Assembly: GCA_964641965.1 (NCBI GenBank)
Contig: CAZXLD010000099.1
Coordinates: 1-5,969, forward strand
Source: JAJDFU01 sp964641965
GTDB lineage: Bacteria; Bacteroidota; Bacteroidia; Chitinophagales; Saprospiraceae
Direction of reading: 5' to 3'
Length of the DNA: 5,969 nt
Each line of letters starts with the position of its first letter. The stretch's first letter is position 1. Below, one piece after another: positions 1 through 5,969 of the stretch. Below the pieces are notes generated by a model. It saw only the letters and a program-made list of their open reading frames with translations. It was not told the origin of the DNA and made no database searches. The position numbers and the translations under genes were made by a program.

Positions 1-573
1 GACCAGGTTATCCAATACCGTATTGGTGGCCTGCAAAATACCTACTACAGTATAAGGGTGATTTTCGTGTACATGGCCTTCCTGTACTTCTCCGTGCGTT
101 CCCAGAAAAGTGCTTCCTACTTGCAGACCTGTTTTTCTGGCAACATCTGCCCCCACCGTCGCTTCCATGGCTTGTTCAAATATGTGCCCTTCCCGCAGTT
201 GAGCATCATATTTATTTAGATAATCCGTCGTGGTGCCCAGCAACCGGTATCCCCTGTAAGAGTCGCCATAAGACAGGGGGATTGCTTCTTCCACCATAGG
301 GTTATCCAATATTTTACGGGCATCACCTAATTTGATATTGCCGGTAGGTGCATCCAGATGATACACGGCAGATAATACGAGCTGTAAGGGACTCCCTTTG
401 GCGCCTACCACCAAGTCAATATTTTTCAAATCCCGCTTAAACTTTTGCTCCAATTGGTGCTGGATCAGAAGCAACATCGAAATTATACCCACCCCAAAGA
501 GAAGTAAGCTGACACATAGGGCAGTATTCAGCGGTTTGTAAACAATATTGTTCCAGGCTATTTTCCCTAGCAT
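1..573 (-). CDS. FtsX/MacB-type ABC transporter permease (3'-truncated by window edge)
   Basis: An open frame of exactly 191 codons runs from ATG at 573 off the left edge with no stop. It encodes the N-terminal part of an FtsX-like permease: the amphipathic start MLGKIAWNNIVYKPLN, TM1 near 17-37 (ALCVSLLLFGVGIISMLLLI), then a MacB-like periplasmic domain. Recognisable stretches are DLVVGAKGSPLQLVLSAVYH (53-72), PTGNI (76-80), LSYGDSYRGYRLLGTT (100-115) and GADVARKTGLQVG (141-153). A histidine-containing stretch, from H160 through H167, H169 and H172, precedes YTVVGIL. The VVGAKGSPLQL and PTGNI stretches are, as I recall, shared with zinc-regulated permeases such as PA4065 of Pseudomonas aeruginosa. 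An ATG at 578 is out of frame and meets TAG within four codons. The partner is the ATPase just upstream. The remaining three helices should lie beyond the window. Confidence 0.9.
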   Translation of the reverse strand, partial: MLGKIAWNNIVYKPLNTALCVSLLLFGVGIISMLLLIQHQLEQKFKRDLKNIDLVVGAKGSPLQLVLSAVYHLDAPTGNIKLGDARKILDNPMVEEAIPLSYGDSYRGYRLLGTTTDYLNKYDAQLREGHIFEQAMEATVGADVARKTGLQVGSTFLGTHGEVQEGHVHENHPYTVVGILQATNTVLDNLV

Positions 574-584
574 TTCATTAGACT

Positions 585-1214
585 TTAATTGGCAATTGCA
601 TTCAGGTCTACCCAGTCTTTTATTTCGGTCCGTAATCGATCATCATGGGTTACAATGATTAGGGCCGCATCCTGGTCTTTCGCAACTTCTAGCAACAGGT
701 CGATCACCAGTTTACAATTTTTATTGTCGAGAGCACTGGTGGGTTCATCAGCCAACAAGAGTTTCGGTTCGTTCATGACTGCCCTGGCAATGGAAGCTCT
801 CTGCTGCTGACCTACACTCAATTGGTTTGGGTAGCGAAATAACAAACCGTCAATATTAAACCGGTCGGCAATAGCCTTTGCTTTGCTTCTGCTTTCTGCA
901 TAGGGAGAAAGCAGAAGGTTATCAAGAATGGAGAGGGATTCGATAAAGTAGGTCTGTTGGTATACCATCCCAATATGCTTACCCCGAAATTGATCCATTT
1001 TAGCAGGTGAAAAGGCAGAAACCGTTTCACCATATATAGTCACTTGGCCTGTAGTAGGTTGTCGCAAACCCGCCAACAAATGCAGTAGGGTAGTTTTACC
1101 ACAACCTGATTCTCCACATATGAGTAAGGCATTCCCCGTATCTACCCTGAGGTCAGGGAAGGAAATCGGCTTAGATCCCGTATATCGGTAGGTCAGATTA
1201 CTGGTTTGAATCAT
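585..1214 (-). CDS. ABC transporter ATP-binding protein, LolD/MacB-like
   Basis: This 209-residue cytoplasmic ATPase is complete in its motifs: Walker A GESGCGKTT (34-42), Q-loop VYQQ (84-87, Gln86), signature LSVGQQQR (132-139), Walker B LLLADEP (152-158), D-loop SALD (160-163) and switch histidine H190 (VTHD). The LSVGQQQRASIARA block and the short length place it with the LolD/FtsE/MacB ATPases (type VII ABC systems), which drive work in the periplasm rather than moving a substrate through the membrane. It is unrelated in subclass to the ATPase at the right end of the window. The start is ATG, 12 bp after the MerC-type gene. The stop TAA is 11 bp before the FtsX-like permease, its expected partner. 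A specific lolD assignment is not justified, since lolC/lolE are absent and the neighbours concern metals. Confidence 0.93.
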   Translation of the reverse strand: MIQTSNLTYRYTGSKPISFPDLRVDTGNALLICGESGCGKTTLLHLLAGLRQPTTGQVTIYGETVSAFSPAKMDQFRGKHIGMVYQQTYFIESLSILDNLLLSPYAESRSKAKAIADRFNIDGLLFRYPNQLSVGQQQRASIARAVMNEPKLLLADEPTSALDNKNCKLVIDLLLEVAKDQDAALIIVTHDDRLRTEIKDWVDLNAIAN

Positions 1215-1226
1215 TAGCGTATAGAT

Positions 1227-1637
1227 TCATTCACAAATGCCATCTGCATGGTTTCGGCAGTAGCGATAGTTTTGTAAATGTGTGATGACCAAGGTTATCG
1301 AACCGGCATACATCAACCATTTACCAAAGGCAAGATCCAGGGGTTCAGATAATAATCCAATAGCAAACACAACCCAGGCTATCCATAAAATCCATTTAAT
1401 GTTGGGATGGCTGGTATGCCGAGCTGAAAACCACACCGCCACAAGACTTAATACCAGAAAAGTATAATCAAAAAAGGCCAAAAAACCACCTTCGTGCGCA
1501 TGCTCACCCATTGTGCTCTCCAACATGGGTTTGGCAGTAAAAAGCAAAGGCGTAAGCGTACAATGAATGACACAAAGCCCACTGGCTGAGACTCCCAATA
1601 AGTCATAACGGCTTATCCTTCTTTGTGTAATTTCCAT
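1227..1637 (-). CDS. MerC-domain small membrane protein
   Basis: This 136-residue inner-membrane protein has the MerC fold: four predicted helices near 13-33, 52-72, 82-97 and 104-120, and the paired cysteines C22 and C26 in GLCVIHCTLTPLL inside the first helix. The tail HLQNYRYCRNHADGIC (120-135) holds H120, C127, H130 and C135. A further H46/H48 pair sits in the first loop (GEHAHEGG). MerC itself carries mercuric ions inward. Here no merR, merA, merT or merP is present, and the neighbours are a zinc-type COG0523 GTPase and ABC transporters, so a role in zinc or another soft metal is more likely. The ATG lies 13 bp after the GTPase stop and the TGA 12 bp before the next start, so it should be co-transcribed. 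The domain call is strong; transport direction and metal are inferred. Confidence 0.9.
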   Translation of the reverse strand: MEITQRRISRYDLLGVSASGLCVIHCTLTPLLFTAKPMLESTMGEHAHEGGFLAFFDYTFLVLSLVAVWFSARHTSHPNIKWILWIAWVVFAIGLLSEPLDLAFGKWLMYAGSITLVITHLQNYRYCRNHADGICE

Positions 1638-1650
1638 AGTACATGACGGT

Positions 1651-2667
1651 TTATTTTGCCTGCAGATAGGTGGGCGAGAGGCACTTTTGGAGCAGCCTTT
1701 CTATCCCTTGAATGGGCAAGTTTTTACCAATAAACACAATGACACTCTGCTTAGGCTCTATTGGATTCCAGGAGCGTTTCTCCTTTAGATCCATTCGTTT
1801 TCCTACCGATTGGAGGAGGTATTGTTGATCCTTGTCTGCTACCCAAATCAACCCTTTGATCCGATACAATCCCTTAGACTGAAAAGTGAGATAGACGAAT
1901 AATTGCTGATACAACACCTGAAGATCGAATGGCGAGCCAAAGGTGAATGTATGGCTTTGAATCTCCTCCGTATGCTTGTGGTGGTGGTGCGTATGTGGTC
2001 TTTGCACTGGGAAACTCAAAGGTTCAGTACTAGAAATAACTTTTTCTTTCGATTTAACAAGGAGCTCCTCCAGCTTACTATGGTTTTTATAGTAATCTAT
2101 GGTTGGAAATTGACTTTTATCGCCTTTTAATATCCTGGCCAGGGGGTTCAATTGACGCAATCGCTCTTCCAGGGTAGTGACATAACGCCCACTTACTAAG
2201 TCAATCTTATTGATGAGCAAGATATCGCTAAACGCAATTTGATTGATCGCCTCTTCTGTCTCTTCCAGCTGATCTTCCACCAAAACTGCATCCACTAAAC
2301 AAATGATGGAAGTGATCGGAAAATGTTTCTTGATCAAAGGGTGGGCGATAAAAGGCTCTGCCAATCCAGTTGGATCAGCGACCCCTGTAGCCTCTATAAT
2401 GATTTCATCAAAGTCATTCCTGCGTTCAAAGAGTTCATTAAGAATGTCATATAAATTATCATTGAGTGTACAGCAAAGACAGCCATTGTTTAGTTCAACA
2501 ATGGTCTCGTCCGGGCGAATGACCAGCTCATTATCAATGCCCTGTTCGCCAAACTCATTTTCAATGATAGCATAGCGCTTGTCTTCATTTTCCCGTAGCA
2601 AGTGATTGAGCAGAGTCGTTTTGCCTGCACCCAAAAACCCGGTAAGTATAGTTACTGGCTTGTTCAA
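1651..2667 (-). CDS. COG0523/CobW-type G3E GTPase, putative zinc metallochaperone
   Basis: This 338-residue cytoplasmic protein belongs to the G3E family, whose COG0523 members (ZigA, YciC/ZagA, YjiA, ZNG1) use GTP hydrolysis to deliver metal, often zinc under shortage. Walker A is GFLGAGKTT (10-18). The conserved ENEFGEQGID follows (36-45). The metal-binding CLCC motif is 63-66 (C-x-C-C), Walker B is EATG (92-95) and the guanine-specifying NKID is 153-156. A linker contains a histidine run, HTHHHHKH (225-232), a usual mark of the zinc-linked subgroup. The CobW C-terminal domain starts near 238 (SHTFTFGSPFD) and includes SKGLYRIKGLIW. Length is normal. The start is TTG, one base after the preceding stop: upstream in frame only ATT precedes a TAA, and no ATG lies before Walker A. 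The true metal and client are inferred; cobalamin synthesis is unlikely because no cob genes are nearby. Confidence 0.95.
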   Translation of the reverse strand: MNKPVTILTGFLGAGKTTLLNHLLRENEDKRYAIIENEFGEQGIDNELVIRPDETIVELNNGCLCCTLNDNLYDILNELFERRNDFDEIIIEATGVADPTGLAEPFIAHPLIKKHFPITSIICLVDAVLVEDQLEETEEAINQIAFSDILLINKIDLVSGRYVTTLEERLRQLNPLARILKGDKSQFPTIDYYKNHSKLEELLVKSKEKVISSTEPLSFPVQRPHTHHHHKHTEEIQSHTFTFGSPFDLQVLYQQLFVYLTFQSKGLYRIKGLIWVADKDQQYLLQSVGKRMDLKEKRSWNPIEPKQSVIVFIGKNLPIQGIERLLQKCLSPTYLQAK

Positions 2668-2671
2668 ACTA
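2665..2671 (-). other. TAG-T-TTG junction deciding the GTPase start
   Basis: On the coding strand the permease stop TAG is followed by one T and then the TTG that opens the GTPase (TTG AAC AAG CCA). The only other in-frame candidate is ATT at 2673, before a TAA at 2676. No purine-rich ribosome-binding site is seen, so re-initiation by ribosomes finishing the permease is the simplest explanation. Confidence 0.75.
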
Positions 2672-3988
2672 ATTTAATTTTAGTGTTTCGTGATATTCGA
2701 TAAACTTCGGCTTGTTCACCTGCATATCATTCCAGGTATCCAGCACCAGCGTTCGAATTTGCTTGTCAATCAAAAGTTGTATTTCATCCCGATACTTTTG
2801 ATAATCCTCGTAATGGGTTTGGGAAATGCTATTGAATTGATTTTGGAAAAAGGTAACGGGGTTAACCAGATAGGTAGACCGAACCAGCTTATTCTTCAAA
2901 TCGTTATCGGATTCTATGATGGCAATGCTTTTTTTCATCAACTCATTTACCAGCGCTACGGTGGACTCATTCATAGCTACGTTACTCTTAATGCTATCCT
3001 TTGTCACTGGGCTATTTACGATCTCGGGAAACATGGCGTCCAACTGCCTTTGAATTACACTATCCGGCTGGTTGTACAATGCCTGCCTGTCATCTCTTGT
3101 CGCATCAATGAATTCTGTCATCAGGTTGGCCGGCTTTTGAACGCTGATCCATTGCAGCACCAGTGCCGGAACAATGAAGCCAAAAAGCAGCCAAACACTC
3201 ACCATTTTCAGGGTATTACCAATGATGCTGGTTCCACTTTGTAGGATTAAATAATAGATCGTTGACCAGAAGAGGAGGTACAAAAAGCTGTACAAAAGCA
3301 CTTGCCCGAAGGTGGACCCCGCTGAAGAAAAAAGGTCAGTAAGCACTGCTCCATACAAAAGCAACCCGACAATAACCACGAAAACCAATCCGACATAGAA
3401 ACCTACCCGGCTCAATAGCCAGGTGTTACCTGAAGCGGCCTGCACTTCGATCAGTGGCAAAAACCCTTGTTCGGCTTCTGCACTTTTAAGGTTGTACAAT
3501 AAAATCAATAGCAGCAGGGGTAGTAGAAAAAGGATTGTGAAAGTGAAGTCTAGCGTGCCGACTTGCAGGCGTTCAGGATTCGCAATTTCCTTGGTCATAT
3601 CGGAATCGTAAGGGCTTGCCCAGAAGGTGATCCGTTTGTAGAAACCGTATTGCTCGGCTTGTCCCATGCTGTAGACCAAGGCCGGTGACGGGGTCTTGAA
3701 GTGATAGATGTGATTAAACCATATCGCCCAAAAAGGAGTGGAGAGGTCTATCCATGGACTATTTTCAGGGCCCACCTTTCCCTCATCGTAATAAGCCATA
3801 TATTTTTGCCGCTCTTCGTCGATAGTCCCATTGATTCGTTCAATCTCAGTCATCTGTTCTTGGTAAAGGCTTGCCCCATTATGCAGGCCATAACCCCCTG
3901 CAAGTACAAAAAGTACTAGAGCAACTACCTTGAACGGACTGCGAACAAAATGCTTCCATTCGTAAAGAAAAAGGCTCAGACTTTTCAT
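2669..3988 (-). CDS. ABC-2 type transporter permease, DUF3526 type, second subunit (no C-terminal TM helix)
   Basis: This 439-residue paralogue of the preceding permease probably forms a heteromer with it. I place the start at ATG 3988 (MKSLSLFLYEWKHFVRSP), which overlaps the upstream stop as ATGA. A longer frame opening at a TTG at 4045 only adds 19 residues inside the upstream gene and breaks the usual ABC-2 N-terminus. TM1 is near 20-36. A loop of about 110 residues includes NSPWIDLSTPFWAIWFNH (76-93), DUF3526-like. TM2 is near 148-167, the coupling stretch SAEAEQGFLPL is 169-179, TM3 is near 195-216, TM4 near 229-249 and TM5 near 258-279. A hydrophilic tail of about 160 residues then runs to the stop, without the closing helix seen in the first permease (442-461 there). 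If the topology is standard, this tail ends on the periplasmic side. The TAG stop is one base from the CobW-type start. Confidence 0.88.
   Translation of the reverse strand: MKSLSLFLYEWKHFVRSPFKVVALVLFVLAGGYGLHNGASLYQEQMTEIERINGTIDEERQKYMAYYDEGKVGPENSPWIDLSTPFWAIWFNHIYHFKTPSPALVYSMGQAEQYGFYKRITFWASPYDSDMTKEIANPERLQVGTLDFTFTILFLLPLLLLILLYNLKSAEAEQGFLPLIEVQAASGNTWLLSRVGFYVGLVFVVIVGLLLYGAVLTDLFSSAGSTFGQVLLYSFLYLLFWSTIYYLILQSGTSIIGNTLKMVSVWLLFGFIVPALVLQWISVQKPANLMTEFIDATRDDRQALYNQPDSVIQRQLDAMFPEIVNSPVTKDSIKSNVAMNESTVALVNELMKKSIAIIESDNDLKNKLVRSTYLVNPVTFFQNQFNSISQTHYEDYQKYRDEIQLLIDKQIRTLVLDTWNDMQVNKPKFIEYHETLKLN
3985..3988 (-). other. ATGA stop/start overlap between the two permease genes
   Basis: The plus strand reads tcat, so on the coding strand the ATG of the second permease overlaps the TGA of the first. 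This is a classical translational-coupling junction, and it fixes the second permease's start at 3988 rather than at the upstream TTG. Confidence 0.85.
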
Positions 3989-5394
3989 ACGAGCTGCATT
4001 TTGTTCGTTCCGAAAACCAATAGCAGACTTACAAATAGTGCCCAAGCTGCCAATAGCAGCAGGTCTGGCAGATAGTTCGGAAAGACAGCCGCAATGGCAA
4101 TGGGCCGGTATTCATAATCGGGAACCGATTTGAAAAAAGCATTACCGGCTTTCCAGCCCCAGTCACCTGTTTTCGAACCTCCGAATGCATGTTCATCATT
4201 CAGTGTCTTGATGAAATCCCTGCGATAAGTTTCTACCTGTACCAAAAACTCCTGATGATGCAGGTTATCGCTAGCTGTAAAGCCCATGCTGGCATTTTGC
4301 AGAGAGACAAACGGATTAAACACTCCGGCTAACTGATAACTCTGTTTTTGCTTGGCCAATACCGCACGCAGATTCCCAAAATGCTTATCCCATACTTGAT
4401 TGCCATACTCCTCGTCGGCTTGCATTCTAAGCCCATCAAAATTGATAGGGAGCTGTGCTAGGCTATCAACCCCGTATTCCAACAAGGTTTGCTGTTCTAA
4501 CTCCTTACCTCGTTCATCAGCCGGATTGTGTCCGTCAATACCTTTGGAGCGATCCTCTCTCATGGATGCCTGAAACGCATTGCGACTGGGTAATTCGTGC
4601 CATTTTTCCACCGAACTCAACAAGATATTTGGTAAAAAAATCGTCCAAAGCATCCAGATGCCCAACATGGAGGTGAGTGCTACGGTAGGGTTTTGCCAAC
4701 GGGCTGAAATGAATACGGTAAGACCGCCAATAATAAAATAATACAGGGCGTATGCCAGGTAGAAAAAGAGGGTACGGCTGGCCACTTCCGCATTGATATT
4801 CTGTAGATTGAATAAAGCATAAACGAGTACGGTCAGGGTCAAAAGTGCCATTCCATAAAGCCATACGGATAGTGTTTTGCCCCAGACTAGGGTAGATGTT
4901 TTTGCCCCTTGCAGCAGGAGCAATTTGAGTCGGCCGCTCTGCTTTTCGTTGCTTACACTGTGAAAAGCTAAAAACAATAGCAAGAGCGGCAGGATATATT
5001 GTAAAAGCAGCGAACTTTTGAGTTTTCCAAATTTGGAGACGGACTGCATTTGGGAAGCCTCCGAGTGAACGATCTCGTTTTGTACATGACCTTCTACCCG
5101 AAGCACATTGCCCGTAACGCTGTTTACGCCCTCGTCCAGACTGCTTAAAAGGTTAGACGGTTTGAACACATACGTACCGTAATGGGCAGCACTATGTGGG
5201 TTCATGGCATCGATATTTTCCCATTGCTGACGAAGCTGTTTTTGGGCCAATTCGTAGCGCTGCGTTTGCTGGTCAGTTTGCCGATTGCCAAAAAATACGG
5301 ATAGCAAGAGTACCAAAAAGAAGCCCAAGCTAACGCCCAGCAAGGCTTTATTCCGACCCAGGTAATACCATTCGTTTTTTATGATTTGCCACAT
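3985..5394 (-). CDS. ABC-2 type transporter permease, DUF3526 type, first subunit
   Basis: This 469-residue inner-membrane protein is one half of the ABC exporter-like unit. The N-terminus (KNEWYYLGRNK) is the usual cytoplasmic lead-in of ABC-2 permeases, followed by TM1 at about 17-35. A large extracytoplasmic loop (about 36-125) carries the DUF3526-like block HYGTYVFKP (71-79), then SSLDEGVNSVTGN (84-96) and EGHVQNE (101-107). TM2 lies near 129-145, followed by the cytoplasmic NEKQSGRLKLLL stretch (149-160) typical of the ATPase-coupling region. TM3 lies near 175-195, TM4 near 208-229 and TM5 near 238-259. A second hydrophilic loop spans about 262-438 and a final helix 442-461. The start is ATG, six bases after the ATPase stop, and the stop overlaps the next start as ATGA, so equal production with the second permease is likely. 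Helix limits are estimated by eye. The substrate cannot be read from the sequence. Confidence 0.9.
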   Translation of the reverse strand: MWQIIKNEWYYLGRNKALLGVSLGFFLVLLLSVFFGNRQTDQQTQRYELAQKQLRQQWENIDAMNPHSAAHYGTYVFKPSNLLSSLDEGVNSVTGNVLRVEGHVQNEIVHSEASQMQSVSKFGKLKSSLLLQYILPLLLLFLAFHSVSNEKQSGRLKLLLLQGAKTSTLVWGKTLSVWLYGMALLTLTVLVYALFNLQNINAEVASRTLFFYLAYALYYFIIGGLTVFISARWQNPTVALTSMLGIWMLWTIFLPNILLSSVEKWHELPSRNAFQASMREDRSKGIDGHNPADERGKELEQQTLLEYGVDSLAQLPINFDGLRMQADEEYGNQVWDKHFGNLRAVLAKQKQSYQLAGVFNPFVSLQNASMGFTASDNLHHQEFLVQVETYRRDFIKTLNDEHAFGGSKTGDWGWKAGNAFFKSVPDYEYRPIAIAAVFPNYLPDLLLLAAWALFVSLLLVFGTNKMQLV

Positions 5395-5400
5395 AGTCGT

Positions 5401-5969
5401 TTAGTCTTTCATGTACTCCAGGTACAGATTTTCCAATTCATTGGCACTGACTTCTTCACTGCGAAGCTCTTTGATCAGACTGCCTTTTTTGAGAATCCCA
5501 ATGCGGTCGCAGACCTCTCGGACCCGAAAAATATCGTGCGAAGCCATAAGGATAGTAGCGCCTTCGGCGGCCAGTTTTTTCAATAGGGCGGAAAGTTCAT
5601 TGCTCGCCAAAGGGTCAAGACCACTGGCGGGCTCGTCCAGGAGGTACACTTTTGCTTTTTTGGCATAAGCAATGGCAATGCCTACCTTTTGCCGCATCCC
5701 TTTGGAGTAGCCTGATACTTTTTTGTGATGAGCTTCTTGCTCCAGGCCGCAAGTGCTCAGGAAGTCCTGCAATTCACTTTTAGTGTACTTCAGGTTGGCC
5801 AGGCGGCAAAAATAATCCAGGTTCTCCAGCCCAGACAAGTAGGGGTAGAGATTGACATTTTCGGGAATATAGCCGGTGAGCTTACGAACTTCCCCAGCTT
5901 TTTTAGTGACGTCTATGTCATAGATAGCTACGGTGCCTGAATCGGGAGTGATAAACCCCAAAAGCATAT
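5401..5969 (-). CDS. ABC transporter ATP-binding protein, NosF/CcmA-like (5'-truncated by window edge)
   Basis: This is the cytoplasmic ATPase subunit that should power the two ABC-2 membrane proteins encoded directly after it. The frame stays open to the right edge, so the N-terminus, including the Walker A loop, lies outside. The visible ATG at 5967 reads into LLGFITPDSG, the segment that normally follows Walker A, so it is an internal Met and not the start. Numbering from that Met, the signature motif is SGYSKGMRQ (85-93), Walker B is VYLLDEP (107-113), the D-loop is SGLDP (115-119) and the H-loop is ASHD (142-145). The Q-loop region reads GYIPEN (32-37), with Glu where many ABC ATPases have Gln; this occurs in the NosF/NatA group. 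The divergent YSKGM signature also fits the ABC-2 exporter class. The gene ends with TAA six bases before the next start. The family call is firm; the substrate is unknown. Confidence 0.95.
   Translation of the reverse strand, partial: MLLGFITPDSGTVAIYDIDVTKKAGEVRKLTGYIPENVNLYPYLSGLENLDYFCRLANLKYTKSELQDFLSTCGLEQEAHHKKVSGYSKGMRQKVGIAIAYAKKAKVYLLDEPASGLDPLASNELSALLKKLAAEGATILMASHDIFRVREVCDRIGILKKGSLIKELRSEEVSANELENLYLEYMKD

Noticed and set aside
1227..1637. Mercury-resistance operon
   Set aside because: Only the MerC-domain gene is present; no regulator, reductase or periplasmic mercury protein is encoded nearby.
1651..2667. Cobalamin biosynthesis (cobW) role
   Set aside because: No cobalamin genes accompany it, and the His-rich linker with metal-related neighbours points to the zinc-type COG0523 group instead.
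2664..2680. Possible Bacteroidota -7 promoter element (TAnnTTTG) ahead of the GTPase
   Set aside because: The coding strand reads TTAGTTTG, which is one base short of the spacing, and there is no -33 TTG-like element at a fitting distance. An internal promoter cannot be supported.
2690..3244. Plus-strand open frame of 184 codons antisense to the second permease
   Set aside because: It lies fully within the coding region of the permease on the other strand, has no family resemblance and arises from the antisense of that gene.
3985..4045. A longer second permease starting at TTG 4045 (458 residues)
   Set aside because: The added 19 residues lie wholly inside the upstream permease gene and lack ABC-2 character. 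The ATG at 3988 forms an ATGA overlap and gives the standard N-terminus.
4535..4864. Open frame of 109 codons on the minus strand inside the first permease
   Set aside because: It overlaps a well-supported membrane protein in another frame, and its translation is rich in Arg, Tyr and Ser without any recognisable motif. It is a shadow frame.
5965..5967. ATG as the start of the right-end ATPase
   Set aside because: It precedes LLGFITPDSG, which in this family follows Walker A. The frame is open to the window edge, so the gene is cut there and not N-terminally shortened.

Overview
The window is one tightly packed gene run, entirely on the minus strand, read from the right edge to the left. It holds seven genes with junctions between a 4-bp overlap and a 13-bp gap. 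Both end genes run off the window. No RNA gene, mobile element, CRISPR array, terminator or clear promoter is visible, and no stretch over about 15 bp is non-coding. The base composition is moderate, no start codon has a Shine-Dalgarno-like purine run ahead of it, and the protein set (paired DUF3526 permeases, a COG0523 GTPase and a MerC-domain protein) suggests a member of the Bacteroidota, perhaps of the Cytophagales or Sphingobacteriales type. That placement is an inference from protein style, not from a marker gene.

Right part (5969 to 2669): a NosF/CcmA-type ABC ATPase, missing its N-terminus at the window edge, followed by two ABC-2 type membrane subunits of the DUF3526 kind. Together they form a complete ABC exporter-like unit with a heteromeric membrane part and large extracytoplasmic loops.

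Middle (2667 to 1227): a COG0523/CobW-type G3E GTPase with a CxCC metal site and a histidine-rich linker, starting at TTG one base after the second permease. It is followed by a small MerC-domain membrane protein with a CxxxC motif and a Cys/His-rich tail.

Left part (1214 to 1): a LolD/MacB-type ABC ATPase and the first 191 residues of its FtsX/MacB-type permease. The permease was recognised by translating the open frame at the window edge, and it carries a histidine cluster in its periplasmic domain.

Taken together, the run looks like a metal-homeostasis operon, most plausibly a zinc-limitation response. It joins two unrelated ABC systems to a metal-handling GTPase and a metal-binding membrane protein. 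The pairing of a LolD-like ATPase with an FtsX-like permease of this kind resembles the Zur-controlled PA4063-PA4066 region of Pseudomonas aeruginosa (recalled from knowledge, not checked). The link to the DUF3526 exporter, whose substrate is unknown, is the least explained part. No Zur box or other operator can be shown here because the operon promoter lies outside the window.
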